A stretch of 64,000 nucleotides of DNA from NCBI RefSeq assembly GCF_052078665.1, contig NZ_JBQJIK010000017.1:1-64000 (forward strand), written 5' to 3'. Source of the stretch: Inquilinus sp052078665 (lineage in GTDB: Bacteria > Pseudomonadota > Alphaproteobacteria > DSM-16000 > Inquilinaceae). Position 1 is the first letter of the stretch. Each line of letters opens with the position of its first letter. A program made the translations under genes and the position numbers. Below the pieces are notes generated by a model. The model was not told the origin of the DNA. It worked only from the letters and a program-made list of their open reading frames with translations, and made no database searches. This document shows, in pieces, positions 53,329 through 63,830 of this stretch.

Positions 53329-55443
53329 TCAGTGGGCGAGGATCGCCAGCAGCAGCAGGGCCACGATGTTGGTGATCTTGATCATCGGGTTGACCGCCGG
53401 GCCGGCGGTGTCCTTGTAGGGGTCGCCGACGGTGTCGCCGGTGACAGCCGCCTTGTGCGCGTCCGACCCCTTGCCGCCGTGATTGCCCTCCTCGATGTAC
53501 TTCTTGGCATTGTCCCAGGCGCCGCCGCCCGAGGTCATCGAGATGGCGACGAACAGCCCGGTCACGATGACGCCGAGCAGCATCGCCCCGAGCGCCGAGA
53601 AGGCGGCGGAGCGGCCGGCGATCACCTCGATCACGAAGTACAGCACGATCGGCGCCAGCACCGGCAGCAGCGACGGCACGATCATCTCGCGGATCGCCGC
53701 CTTGGTCAGCATGTCGACCGCGCGCTTGTAGTCCGGCCGGCTGGTGCCGGCCATGATGCCGGGATCCTCGCGGAACTGGCGGCGCACCTCCTCCACCACC
53801 GATCCGGCGGCGCGGCCGACCGCGGTCATGCCCATTGCACCGAACAGATAGGGCAGCAGGCCGCCGAGCAGCAGCCCGACGACGACATAGGGGTTGGCCA
53901 GGGAGAAATCGAGCGTCAGGCCCTGGAAGTAAGGGTGTTCGCCCGGGTTGGAGATGAAGAAATTCAGGTCCGAGGTGTAGGCCGAGAACAGCACCAGCGC
54001 ACCGAGGCCGGCGGAGCCGATGGCATAGCCCTTGGTCACCGCCTTGGTGGTGTTGCCGACCGCGTCGAGCGCATCGGTGGTGACCCGGACCTCCGCCGGC
54101 AGGTCGGCCATCTCGGCGATGCCGCCGGCATTGTCGGTGACCGGGCCGTAGGCGTCGAGCGCCACGACCATGCCGGCCAGCGCCAGCATGCTGGTGACCG
54201 CGATGGCGATGCCGAACAGGCCGGCCAGCAGGTAGGTGACGATGATGGCGACGCAGATGATCAGCGCCGGGATCGCGGTCGATTCCATCGAGATCGCGAG
54301 GCCCTGGATCACATTGGTGCCGTGGCCGGTGGTCGAGGCCTGGGCGACCGACTGCACCGGCCGGAAGTTCGTGCCGGTGTAGTACTCGGTGACCCAGATC
54401 AAGAGGCCGGTGACGACCAGGCCGCTGACCCCGCACAGGAACAGCGACAGGCCGCTGAAGCTGCCGCCGCCGACGGTGTAGCTGCCGCCGAAGCCGATCA
54501 CCACCCAGGTGACCAGGAGGATGCCGACCAGCGACAGCACGGCCGAGACCACGAAGCCGCGGTACAGCGCCCCCATGATGTTGTTCGAAGGCCCGAGCTT
54601 GACGAAGAAGGTGCCGGCGATCGAGGCCGGGATGCAGATGCCGCCGATCGCGAGCGGATAGACCATCATCCACGACATCACGCTGCCGAGCTGGGCGAAG
54701 AAGATCGAGGCCAGCACCATGGTGGCGACGGTGGTCACGGCATAGGTCTCGAACAGGTCGGCGGCCATGCCGGCGCAGTCGCCGACATTGTCGCCGACAT
54801 TGTCGGCGATCACGGCGGGGTTGCGCGGGTCGTCCTCGGGGATGCCGGCTTCGACCTTGCCGACCAGGTCGGCGCCGACATCGGCGCCCTTGGTGAAGAT
54901 GCCGCCGCCGAGGCGGGCGAAGATCGAGATCAGCGAGGCGCCGAAGCCGAGCGCCACCAGCGGATCGATCAGGCCGCGGCCGCTGGCGCCGGAGGCGAGC
55001 AGGATCGAGTAGTAGCCGGCGACCGCGATCAGGGCCAGGCCGGCCACCAGCATGCCGGTGACGGCGCCGGAGCGGAAGGCGATGGCAAGGCCGGCGGCCA
55101 GGCCCTGGCGGGACGCCTCGGCGGTGCGGACATTGGCGCGCACCGAGATGTTCATGCCGATGTAGCCGGCGGCACCCGACAGGACCGCGCCGATGATGAA
55201 GCCGATGCCGACCGAGATGCCGAGAAGCAGCGAGACGATGATGGCGATGACCACGCCGACCACGCCGATGGTGAGATACTGCCGGTTCAGATAGGCGCCG
55301 GCGCCTTCCTGAATCGCGGCGGCGATAGCCTGCATTCGGGCATCGCCCGGACTGGCCGACAACACGCTCCGTGAAGCCCACACGCCATAGGCTAACGCGC
55401 CGAGGCCGCAGGCCAGCACGAAGACAAGGACCGCTGACATCAT
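53329..55443 (-). CDS. hppA: Membrane-bound proton-translocating pyrophosphatase
   Basis: A 704-residue pump coupling pyrophosphate hydrolysis to proton export, with about 16 helices. Catalytic motifs are GGGIFTKGADVGADLVGKVE, EDDPRNPAVIADNVGDNVGD and the C-terminal DNAKKYIEEG with GDTVGDPYKDTAGPAVNPM. Lys and Thr in GNTTKAVTKGYAIGSA are the residues of the potassium-independent subclass. ATG 55443 begins a hydrophobic helix. Confidence 0.95.
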   Translation of the reverse strand: MMSAVLVFVLACGLGALAYGVWASRSVLSASPGDARMQAIAAAIQEGAGAYLNRQYLTIGVVGVVIAIIVSLLLGISVGIGFIIGAVLSGAAGYIGMNISVRANVRTAEASRQGLAAGLAIAFRSGAVTGMLVAGLALIAVAGYYSILLASGASGRGLIDPLVALGFGASLISIFARLGGGIFTKGADVGADLVGKVEAGIPEDDPRNPAVIADNVGDNVGDCAGMAADLFETYAVTTVATMVLASIFFAQLGSVMSWMMVYPLAIGGICIPASIAGTFFVKLGPSNNIMGALYRGFVVSAVLSLVGILLVTWVVIGFGGSYTVGGGSFSGLSLFLCGVSGLVVTGLLIWVTEYYTGTNFRPVQSVAQASTTGHGTNVIQGLAISMESTAIPALIICVAIIVTYLLAGLFGIAIAVTSMLALAGMVVALDAYGPVTDNAGGIAEMADLPAEVRVTTDALDAVGNTTKAVTKGYAIGSAGLGALVLFSAYTSDLNFFISNPGEHPYFQGLTLDFSLANPYVVVGLLLGGLLPYLFGAMGMTAVGRAAGSVVEEVRRQFREDPGIMAGTSRPDYKRAVDMLTKAAIREMIVPSLLPVLAPIVLYFVIEVIAGRSAAFSALGAMLLGVIVTGLFVAISMTSGGGAWDNAKKYIEEGNHGGKGSDAHKAAVTGDTVGDPYKDTAGPAVNPMIKITNIVALLLLAILAH

Positions 55444-55637
55444 TTTCTTGAGTCCCTCGCCCCTGTTGATGACGCACCGGCCCGCTTCAGGCCGGCTCCG
55501 CTTCTTTTGCGCGCAAACGATGCCAGAGCAGGAAGGTCAGGGCAATCAGCGTGAAATTTCTTTGCTTTGTGGCACTGGAGAGGGCTTGCAAGGCAGCGAT
55601 TCGGGCCGTTTGAGGGCGTTTTGAAGCGGCGCCGCGC

Positions 55638-56612
55638 TCAGAAATGCCGCCAGCCGGTCAGCGACTCGACAGGGCTGCCCTGCGGGTCGAGCAAACGCGC
55701 CCCCTGCCCCGCCGCGACCCGGCCGATCCGCGTCACCGGCGTGCTCGCCCCCGCGGCCGCCGCCTCGATCGCGGCGCGGGCCGAGACCGGGGCGCTGAAC
55801 AGCAGCTCGTAATCCTCGCCGCCGCCCCAGGCCACGTCCTGCAGGGCCGGGTCGAGGGCGATGGCGGCGCGGGCGGCGTCGGACAGCGGCAGCCGCGTCA
55901 GCTCGACCTCCGCCGCCGTGCCGGAGGCGTCGCAGAGATGCGGCAGATCGCCGGGCAGCCCGTCCGACACATCCATCGCCGCATGGGCCAGCCCGACCAG
56001 GGCGCGGCCGAGCGCCATCCGCGGCTCCGGCACGCGGTGGCGCTGCGCCAACGCCGCGGCGGCGTCGGGCGCCAGGCCGGGCAGCCGGCCGAGGATCACG
56101 CGCAAACCCAGCGCCGCGTCGCCCAGCGTGCCGCTGACATAGAGGTCGTCGCCGGGCCGGGCGCCGGAGCGGCGCAGCATCGCGCCCTGCGGCACCGTGC
56201 CGAAGGCGGTGACCGACAGCACCGCGGTCCCCGGGGTCCGCACCGAATCACCGCCGAGCAGGCCGATGCCATACAGCGCCTGGTCGGCCGCCAGCCCTTC
56301 GACGAAGCGTTCGATCCAGCTCTCGTCCGGCTGCACCGGCAGCGCCAGGGTCAAGGTATAGGCGAGAGGCGCCGCGCCCTTGGCCGCCAGGTCCGACAGG
56401 TTGGAGCGCACCAGCTTCTGCGCCACCCGCATCGGATCCTCGTCCGGCAGGTAGTGGACGGTCTCGACCATGGCGTCGGTGGTGACCACGAGGTCGCGGC
56501 CCTCGCCGGGGTCGAGCAGCGCCGCATCGTCGGCCAGGCCGAGCGCGCCGGGCGTGTTGCGGGCCAGCGGCCGGAAGTAGCGGTCGATGCGCTCGAACTC
56601 GCCGAGGCCCAT
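55638..56612 (-). CDS. thiL: Thiamine-monophosphate kinase
   Basis: A 324-residue ATP-dependent kinase making thiamine diphosphate. Motifs are GEFERIDRYFRPLA, GLADDAALLDP, VVTTDAMVETVHYLP, KLVRSNLSDLAAKGA, and the C-terminal AMDVSDGLPGDLPHLCDASG with GGGEDYELLF. It lies 14 bases downstream of nusB in a vitamin/translation block. The 194 bases beyond it, toward hppA, hold no gene. Confidence 0.94.
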   Translation of the reverse strand: MGLGEFERIDRYFRPLARNTPGALGLADDAALLDPGEGRDLVVTTDAMVETVHYLPDEDPMRVAQKLVRSNLSDLAAKGAAPLAYTLTLALPVQPDESWIERFVEGLAADQALYGIGLLGGDSVRTPGTAVLSVTAFGTVPQGAMLRRSGARPGDDLYVSGTLGDAALGLRVILGRLPGLAPDAAAALAQRHRVPEPRMALGRALVGLAHAAMDVSDGLPGDLPHLCDASGTAAEVELTRLPLSDAARAAIALDPALQDVAWGGGEDYELLFSAPVSARAAIEAAAAGASTPVTRIGRVAAGQGARLLDPQGSPVESLTGWRHF

Positions 56613-56626
56613 GGCGGCTCCTGCGG

Positions 56627-57118
56627 TCAGCCGGCTCGGGGCTCGCCGCCCCTGGATTCATGGGGCCGCTGCTCGCGGGCGATGCGGTCGAGCACCGCAT
56701 TCACCATCGCCGGCTCCTTGCCGCCGAAGAAGGCGCGGGTGACGTTGACATATTCCGAGATCACGATCGGCGCCGGCACGTGCAGATTGGCCAGCAGTTC
56801 CCAGGCCCCGGCCCGCATCACGCAGCGCAGCAGCAGGTCGAGCCGGGCCAGCGAGAACTGGCTGTCGAGCGCGCCGGACACCAGGGCGTCGACCTCCTCG
56901 CTGCGCACCCGGGTGCCGCGCACGATGTCGCCGAACAGCGGCGCGTCGGGCTCGACCATCGCCTCGCCCTCGACCGGCTCGCCGAAGCGGTGATGGACGA
57001 ACTCGGCGATCACCTTGTCGAGCGGCGTGCCCGACTGCTCGAGCTGGTACAGCGCCTGGACGGCGGCGAGGCGCGCGGCGCCGCGGCGGGCCTTGGCGGA
57101 GGGTTTTGGAGTCGCCAT
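56627..57118 (-). CDS. nusB: Transcription antitermination factor NusB
   Basis: A 163-residue all-helical RNA-binding factor for rRNA antitermination. Features are ARRGAARLAAVQALYQLEQS, LDLLLRCVMRAGAWELL, and PAPIVISEYVNVTRAFFGG with AMVNAVLDRIARE. It follows ribH by 3 bases, the usual order. NusB is also used by phages, but this is the chromosomal copy. Confidence 0.94.
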   Translation of the reverse strand: MATPKPSAKARRGAARLAAVQALYQLEQSGTPLDKVIAEFVHHRFGEPVEGEAMVEPDAPLFGDIVRGTRVRSEEVDALVSGALDSQFSLARLDLLLRCVMRAGAWELLANLHVPAPIVISEYVNVTRAFFGGKEPAMVNAVLDRIAREQRPHESRGGEPRAG

Positions 57119-57121
57119 CGG

Positions 57122-57604
57122 TCAGGCCGTGAGTTGCTTGAAATGCCGCTTGAGCTCGATCATCGCCAGGGCGGCCCGGGCGGCGCCGCCGCCCTTGTCC
57201 ATCTCCGCGACCCTGGCGCGGGCCCAGGCCTGGGCCTCGGTCTCCACGGTCAGGATGCCGTTGCCGATGGCTAGGCCGTGGCGCAGGGCGAGGTCCTGCA
57301 GGCCGCGGGCGCTCTCGTTGCACACCGTGTCGTAATGCGAGGTCTCGCCGCGGATGACGCAGCCGAGCGCGACATAGCCGTCGAAGCGGCGGGCCGAGGT
57401 CGAGGCGATCTGCACCGCGGCCGGGATCTCCAGCGCCCCCGGAACGACGGCGCGCTCAAAGGTGGCGCCGATCTGCTCCAGCACCGCGACGGCGCCGCGC
57501 GCCAGCTCGTCGGTGATGTCCTCGTAGAAGCGGGCCTCGACGATCAGGATGTGCGGCGCTGGCCCCGTGAAGGACACCGGCCGCGTCTCGGTCTTGGCGA
57601 CCAT
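57122..57604 (-). CDS. ribH: 6,7-dimethyl-8-ribityllumazine synthase
   Basis: A 160-residue enzyme of the penultimate riboflavin step. Visible motifs are ILIVEARFYEDITDELARGA, VPGALEIPAAVQIA, VALGCVIRGETSHYDTVCNE with the catalytic His, and NGILTVETEAQAWARA. It is 1 base downstream of the ribB-like gene and 3 bases before nusB. Confidence 0.95.
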   Translation of the reverse strand: MVAKTETRPVSFTGPAPHILIVEARFYEDITDELARGAVAVLEQIGATFERAVVPGALEIPAAVQIASTSARRFDGYVALGCVIRGETSHYDTVCNESARGLQDLALRHGLAIGNGILTVETEAQAWARARVAEMDKGGGAARAALAMIELKRHFKQLTA

Positions 57605-57605
57605 C

Positions 57606-58844
<1,239 letters not shown>

Positions 58845-59374
58845 GACTGCGTGTGCGGAATGATGTTGACGCCGAAGCGGCAGGTCCCCGACGGGGTGTC
58901 GGCGACCTCGTTGACGGTCAGCGAGACGCCCTCGATGGCGATCGAGCCCTTGGAGGCGATGGTGTCCGCCAGCTCGGCCGGGGCCTCGATGGTGAAGCGG
59001 ACGCTGTCGCCCTCGGGCCGGCGGTCGATGATGGTGCCGACGCCGTCGACATGGCCGTAGACCAGATGGCCGCCGATCTCGTCGCCGAGCCTGAGCGAGC
59101 GCTCGAGATTGACCTCGGTGCCGACCGCCCAGTCGCCCAGCGTGCTGCGCGACAGGGTCTCGGCCGAGGCCTCGACCGCGAAGCGGCCGGGCCCGGTCTC
59201 GATCACGGTCAGGCAGACGCCGTTATGAGCGACCGACGCGCCGATCTCGATCGTCGCCGTGTCGAAGGCCGTCTCGATGATGTAGCGGGTGTCGCCTCGC
59301 CGCTCGATCGCCGCGACGCGCCCCACATCGGTGATGATGCCGCTGAACATGGCGGGCACCCTATGACGAGTGCG

Positions 59375-59398
59375 GTGTGGTTTCCAGCGAAACCACAC
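59375..59398. repeat. Perfect 10-base inverted repeat between nrdR and ribE
   Basis: gtgtggtttc-cagc-gaaaccacac forms a perfect stem-loop in the 72-base gap. Without a T tract it is not a standard terminator. It could be an operator or mRNA hairpin adjusting ribE expression. Confidence 0.55.
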
Positions 59399-59422
59399 GA
59401 AACCAGACGCAGCGGACGCCGG

Positions 59423-59881
59423 TCAGGGTCGCTCACCGCGCAGCTGCTCGACGAAGTCGCTGAACGCGCCGGGTTCCTGGAAGTCGCGGTAGACCGAGGC
59501 GTAGCGGATATAGGCGACCTTGTCGACGCCGCTCAGCGCCTTCATCACCATTTCGCCGATCGCCTTGGACGGGATCTCGCTCTCGCCCGAACTCTCGAGC
59601 TGGCGGACCAGCGAGTTGACGATCCGCTCCAGCCGCTCGATGTCGATGTCGCGCTTGCGCAGGGCGATGCGCATCGAGCGCAGCAGCTTCTCGCGGTCGA
59701 AGGGCTCGCGCTGGCCGGCCGACTTGATCACCGTCAGCTCGCGCAGCTGGATCCGCTCGAAGGTGGTGAAGCGGGCGCCGCAGGCCGGGCAGAAGCGCCG
59801 CCGCCGGATCGCCGAATTGTCCTCCGTGGGCCGCGAATCCTTCACCTGGGTATCGTCGTGGCCGCAGAATGGACAGCGCAT
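59423..59881 (-). CDS. nrdR: Transcriptional repressor NrdR
   Basis: A 152-residue repressor of ribonucleotide reductase genes. The zinc ribbon is MRCPFCGHDDTQVKDSRP and CPACGARFTTFER. An ATP-cone follows (VIKSAGQREPFDREKLLRSM) and the end is VAYIRYASVYRDFQEPGAFS. It lies 116 bases downstream of glyA, the classical alphaproteobacterial order glyA-nrdR-rib. Confidence 0.95.
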   Translation of the reverse strand: MRCPFCGHDDTQVKDSRPTEDNSAIRRRRFCPACGARFTTFERIQLRELTVIKSAGQREPFDREKLLRSMRIALRKRDIDIERLERIVNSLVRQLESSGESEIPSKAIGEMVMKALSGVDKVAYIRYASVYRDFQEPGAFSDFVEQLRGERP

Positions 59882-59997
59882 CGGTGCCCCCGGAAATGGT
59901 TTCGCCCACAGCGAATGGATACCATCCGTTGTGGGCGAACCACAATCTATCGAGTGTCAGGCGGGACGGATTCCAATCCTGGACCGTCCCAAAGGCC

Positions 59998-61308
59998 TCA
60001 GAGGTCCGGGTAGATCGGGAACCGGGCGCAGAGCGTCTCGACCCGGGCCCGCACCGCCTTCTCGACCGCCGAGTTGTCCTCGGGGTTGGCGGCGAGGCCA
60101 TCCAGCACCTCGACCGCCATCTCGCCGATCTGGCGGAACTCGGCCAGGCCGAAGCCGCGCGAGGTCGCGGCCGGGCTGCCCAGGCGGACGCCGGAGGTGA
60201 TGGTCGGCTTCTCCGGATCGAACGGCACGCCGTTCTTGTTGCAGGTCATGCCGGCATGCTCGAGGCTGGCCTCGGCCGCCTTGCCGGTCAGCTTCTTCGG
60301 CCGCAGGTCGACCAGCATCAGATGCGTGTCGGTGCCGCCGGAGACGATGTCGAGCCCGCCGGCGCGCACGGTCTCGGCCAGCAGCTTGGCGTTGTCGACC
60401 ACCGCCTTGGCGTACAGCTTGAACTCCGGCCGCAGCGCCTCGCCGAAGGCCACAGCCTTGGCGGCGATGACATGCATCAGCGGGCCGCCCTGCAGACCGG
60501 GGAACACGGCCGAGTTGATCTTCTTGCCGATGTCGAGGTCGTTCGTCAGCACCATGCCGCCACGCGGCCCACGCAGCGTCTTGTGCGTGGTCGTGGTGAC
60601 GATGTGGGCGTGCGGCAGTGGGCTGGGATGCACGCCGCCGGCGACCAGCCCGGCGAAATGCGCCATGTCGACCATGAGATAGGCGCCGACCGAATCCGCG
60701 ATCTGGCGGAAGCGCGGGAAGTCGATGACGCGCGGATAGGCCGAGCCACCGGCGACGATCAGCTTCGGCTTGTGCTCGGTGGCCAGGCGCTGCAGCTCGT
60801 CATAGTCGATCCGCGCGTCCTCGCGCCGGACGCCGTACTGCACCGCGTTGAACCACTTGCCGGACTGGTTCGGGGCGGCGCCGTGGGTCAGGTGGCCGCC
60901 GGCCGCCAGCGACATGCCGAGCACGGTGTCGCCCGGCTGCAGCAGGGCGAAGAACACCGCCTGGTTGGCCTGGGCGCCGGAATGCGGCTGGACATTGGCG
61001 AAGGCGCAGTCGAACAGCTTGCAGGCGCGCTCGATCGCCAGGGTCTCGGCGACGTCGACGAATTCGCAGCCGCCGTAGTAGCGACGGTTCGGATAGCCCT
61101 CGGCATATTTGTTGGTCAGGACCGAGCCCTGGGCCTCGAGCACGGCGCGCGAGACGATGTTCTCGCTGGCGATCAGCTCGATCTGCGTCTGCTGGCGCTT
61201 CAGCTCGTCCCGGATGCCGCGCAGCACGGCCGGGTCGGTGTCTTCCAGGCGGGCGGTGAAGAGGGAGCTGGCGGCGGTCATCTTGGCGGCGGAGTCGGGA
61301 GAGCTCAT
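59998..61308 (-). CDS. glyA: Serine hydroxymethyltransferase
   Basis: A 436-residue PLP enzyme converting serine to glycine and methylene-tetrahydrofolate. Marks are QIELIASENIVSRAVLEAQG, KYAEGYPNRRYYGGCEFVD, VDMAHFAGLVAGGVHPSP and the PLP Lys in VTTTTHKTLRGPRGG. The start MSSPDSAAKMTAASSLFTAR at 61308 is chosen; a Met nine codons later is also possible. It is 16 bases downstream of rpiB. The longer frame upstream is rpiB read in another frame. Confidence 0.95.
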   Translation of the reverse strand: MSSPDSAAKMTAASSLFTARLEDTDPAVLRGIRDELKRQQTQIELIASENIVSRAVLEAQGSVLTNKYAEGYPNRRYYGGCEFVDVAETLAIERACKLFDCAFANVQPHSGAQANQAVFFALLQPGDTVLGMSLAAGGHLTHGAAPNQSGKWFNAVQYGVRREDARIDYDELQRLATEHKPKLIVAGGSAYPRVIDFPRFRQIADSVGAYLMVDMAHFAGLVAGGVHPSPLPHAHIVTTTTHKTLRGPRGGMVLTNDLDIGKKINSAVFPGLQGGPLMHVIAAKAVAFGEALRPEFKLYAKAVVDNAKLLAETVRAGGLDIVSGGTDTHLMLVDLRPKKLTGKAAEASLEHAGMTCNKNGVPFDPEKPTITSGVRLGSPAATSRGFGLAEFRQIGEMAVEVLDGLAANPEDNSAVEKAVRARVETLCARFPIYPDL

Positions 61309-61324
61309 GGGCAAATCATCCTGG

Positions 61325-61777
61325 TCAGGCGGCAGGCGCGTCGAGCTTGGCGATGCGGTCGCCGTGCCGACCGCCTTCGTAGTCGGTGGACAGGAACACG
61401 GCAAGGCAATCCCGGGCGGTCTCGAAGCCGATGATTCGGGCGCCGAGCGCGAGCACGTTCGCATCGTTGTGCTGGCGGGACAGCCGGGCGGTGGTGACGT
61501 CGTGGCAAAGCGCCGCACGGATCCCGCGATGGCGGTTGACGGCGATCGAGATGCCGATGCCGGTGCCGCAGACCACGAGGCCGCGCGACGCCCGGCCGTC
61601 ACCGATCGCCTGCGCCACGGCGTGGCCGAAATCAGGGTAATCGACCCGGTCCGGGCCGTTGGTGCCGAGGTCGAGCACCACCAGCCCCTGCGCCTCGATC
61701 ACGGCCCGGAGCTGGTCCTTGAGGGCATAGCCGGCATGGTCGGCGGCGATGGCGACAGTCTTGGCGGCGTCGGTCAT
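61325..61777 (-). CDS. rpiB: Ribose-5-phosphate isomerase B
   Basis: A 150-residue LacA/RpiB-family isomerase. Motifs are VAIAADHAGYALKDQLRAVI, VDYPDFGHAVAQAIGDG, the active-site Cys in LVVCGTGIGISIAVNR and HDVTTARLSRQHNDANVLAL. It often precedes glyA in alphaproteobacteria. The 214 bases upstream, shared with divergent mucR, are AT-rich and should hold both promoters. Confidence 0.94.
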   Translation of the reverse strand: MTDAAKTVAIAADHAGYALKDQLRAVIEAQGLVVLDLGTNGPDRVDYPDFGHAVAQAIGDGRASRGLVVCGTGIGISIAVNRHRGIRAALCHDVTTARLSRQHNDANVLALGARIIGFETARDCLAVFLSTDYEGGRHGDRIAKLDAPAA

Positions 61778-61991
61778 TTTGGTCCGGCGGAAGGGGTACG
61801 GGCGACCTTCGCATATTTTACGTTGGAGAGTGAGCCGGAACGTGGCTCAATTCGGGCGCGCGGGCCGGTTGGACCCGGCCGCAGCTTGCAGTTGTAGAAT
61901 AGTCAGTAGTTTTCCCATTATCGTTGACATGCGCCATATCAAATGCGACCCCGTTGTCGCTGTTGACGACAGATAGAAAAGGATTTGAACA

Positions 61992-62420
61992 ATGGAGGAT
62001 CAAGCAAGCATGAGCGGTCGAAGCACTGCCGATCTGGTGCAGATGACCACCCAGATTGTGACATCCTATATTTCCCGCAACACGGTCCCGACCGATCAGC
62101 TCGGGACGGTGATCCAGACCATTCACGATGCATTGCGAAATGTCGGGTCCGCACCGGCGGCCGCACCGGCTCAGACGCCGGCCAAGCCGGCGGTGCCGAT
62201 CCGGCGGTCGATCCAGCCGGACTACATTGTCTGCCTGGAGGACGGCAAGAAGCTGAAGATGCTGAAGCGGCACCTGCGGACGACCTACAGCCTGTCGCCC
62301 GAAGAGTACCGGGCGAAATGGGGCCTGCCGGCCGACTATCCCATGGTCGCGCCGAACTATGCGGCACAGCGCTCCGCCTTCGCCAAGAAGATCGGCCTGG
62401 GCAAGGCCCGGCACGGCTGA
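61992..62420 (+). CDS. mucR: MucR/Ros family transcriptional regulator
   Basis: A 142-residue H-NS-like global regulator. The N-terminal oligomerisation helix region (STADLVQMTTQIVTSYISRN) is followed by an Ala/Pro linker and the DNA-binding domain: IVCLEDGKKLKMLKRHLRTT, EEYRAKWGLPADYPMVAPNY. Two zinc-ligand positions are substituted (Cys-x-x-Asp, and Thr in place of the second His in HLRTTY), as in MucR homologues that fold without zinc. The AT-rich upstream region suggests autoregulation, which is common in this family. Confidence 0.92.
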   Translation: MEDQASMSGRSTADLVQMTTQIVTSYISRNTVPTDQLGTVIQTIHDALRNVGSAPAAAPAQTPAKPAVPIRRSIQPDYIVCLEDGKKLKMLKRHLRTTYSLSPEEYRAKWGLPADYPMVAPNYAAQRSAFAKKIGLGKARHG

Positions 62421-62539
62421 TCGTCTGCGCCCGGGGCCGGGACGCCGCAGCGTTAGCCCGTATGCGGGCTTGGGCTGGCGGCGCCCCGGCCCCTGTGCTG
62501 TTATGCGCCCAGGTTTTTGATCGTTTCCGGAGTTCGCCC

Positions 62540-63754
62540 ATGACTTCCGCCGCCGCCACCGCGGCCGCCAAGCCGGCACAGACCGGCCGTGCCGCCTTCC
62601 AGTGGGAGGACCCGCTCCTGCTCGAGGAACTGCTGACCGAGGAGGAGCGCATGGTGCGCGACGCGGCGCGCGCCTATTGCCAGGAGAAGCTGCTGCCGCG
62701 CGTGCTCGAGGCCAACCGGCACGAGGTCTTCCATCGCGAGATCATGAACGAGATGGGCGAGCTCGGCTTCCTCGGCTCGACCATCGACGGCTATGGCTGC
62801 GCCGGCGTCAACTATGTCTGCTACGGCCTGATCGCGCGCGAGGTCGAGCGCGTCGACAGCGGCTACCGCTCGGCCATGTCGGTGCAGTCGAGCCTGGTGA
62901 TGCACCCGATCTATGCCTATGGCACCGAGGAGCAGCGCCAGAAGTACCTGCCGCGCCTGGCCACCGGCGAGATCGTCGGCTGCTTCGGCCTGACCGAGCC
63001 CGACGCCGGCTCCGACCCCGGCTCGATGAAGACCCGGGCGCGCAGCGTCGCCGGTGGCTACAGCCTGTCCGGCGCCAAGATGTGGATTACCAACTCGCCG
63101 ATCGCGGACGTCTTCGTGGTCTGGGCCAAGGACGACAGCGGCGAGATCCGCGGCTTCGTGCTGGAGCGCGGCATGAAGGGCCTGTCCTCGCCGAAGATCG
63201 AGGGCAAGTTCTCGCTGCGCGCCTCGACCACCGGCGAGATCGTGATGGACGAGGTGTTCGTCCCGGAAGAGAATCTGCTGCCCAACGTCAAGGGGCTGAA
63301 GGGCCCGTTCGGCTGCCTGAACAACGCCCGCTACGGCATCGCCTGGGGCGCGATCGGCGCGGCCGAGTTCTGCTGGCACACCGCCCGGCAGTACACGCTG
63401 GACCGCAAGATGTTCGGCCGTCCGCTCGCCGGCACCCAGTTGATCCAGAAGAAGCTGGCCGACATGCAGACCGAGATCACCCTCGGCCTGATCTCGGCCC
63501 ATCGCCTGGGCCAGCTCAAGGACGAGGGCAAGGCGGCGCCGGAGGCGATCAGCCTGATGAAGCGCAACAACTGCGGCAAGTCGCTCGACATCGCCCGCCA
63601 GGCCCGCGACATGCTCGGCGGCAACGGCATCGCCGACGAGTTCCACGTCATCCGCCACGTGATGAACCTGGAGGCGGTCAACACCTATGAAGGCACGCAT
63701 GACGTGCACGCCCTGATCCTGGGCCGCGCCCAGACCGGCCTCGCCGCCTTCTGA
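62540..63754 (+). CDS. gcdH: Glutaryl-CoA dehydrogenase
   Basis: A 404-residue acyl-CoA dehydrogenase. The glutaryl branch is indicated by FQWEDPLLLEELLTEEERMV, DSGYRSAMSVQSSLVMHPIY, CFGLTEPDAGSDPGSMKTRA, WITNSPIADVFVVWAKDD and the active-site Glu in LEAVNTYEGTHDVHALILGR. It converts glutaryl-CoA to crotonyl-CoA in lysine, tryptophan and cadaverine breakdown. ATG 62540 is taken as start; the longer upstream frame overlaps mucR. A terminator follows. Confidence 0.92.
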   Translation: MTSAAATAAAKPAQTGRAAFQWEDPLLLEELLTEEERMVRDAARAYCQEKLLPRVLEANRHEVFHREIMNEMGELGFLGSTIDGYGCAGVNYVCYGLIAREVERVDSGYRSAMSVQSSLVMHPIYAYGTEEQRQKYLPRLATGEIVGCFGLTEPDAGSDPGSMKTRARSVAGGYSLSGAKMWITNSPIADVFVVWAKDDSGEIRGFVLERGMKGLSSPKIEGKFSLRASTTGEIVMDEVFVPEENLLPNVKGLKGPFGCLNNARYGIAWGAIGAAEFCWHTARQYTLDRKMFGRPLAGTQLIQKKLADMQTEITLGLISAHRLGQLKDEGKAAPEAISLMKRNNCGKSLDIARQARDMLGGNGIADEFHVIRHVMNLEAVNTYEGTHDVHALILGRAQTGLAAF

Positions 63755-63777
63755 TCACGGCCAGACCGCGGACAAGC

Positions 63778-63808
63778 AAAAGGCGCGCCCCTCGGGACGC
63801 GCCTTTTT
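63778..63808 (+). terminator. Intrinsic terminator after gcdH
   Basis: aaaaggcgcg ... cgcgccttttt: a 7-base GC stem flanked by A and T tracts, 24 bases after the gcdH stop. It may serve both strands, as a minus-strand gene converges here. Confidence 0.88.
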
Positions 63809-63830
63809 CGTGACCAAACGGCGGGCGGCC

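Noticed and set aside
53332..55374. A 680-codon plus-strand open frame opposite hppA
   Set aside because: The minus strand encodes a complete pyrophosphatase with all motifs. The opposite frame is His/Asp/Gln-rich low complexity, a GC-rich shadow. The same applies to the long frames opposite potG, spuC, betB, the RND pump and others.
59351..59422. FMN riboswitch upstream of ribE
   Set aside because: The gap is only 72 bases and holds a simple hairpin; no conserved multi-arm FMN core is visible.
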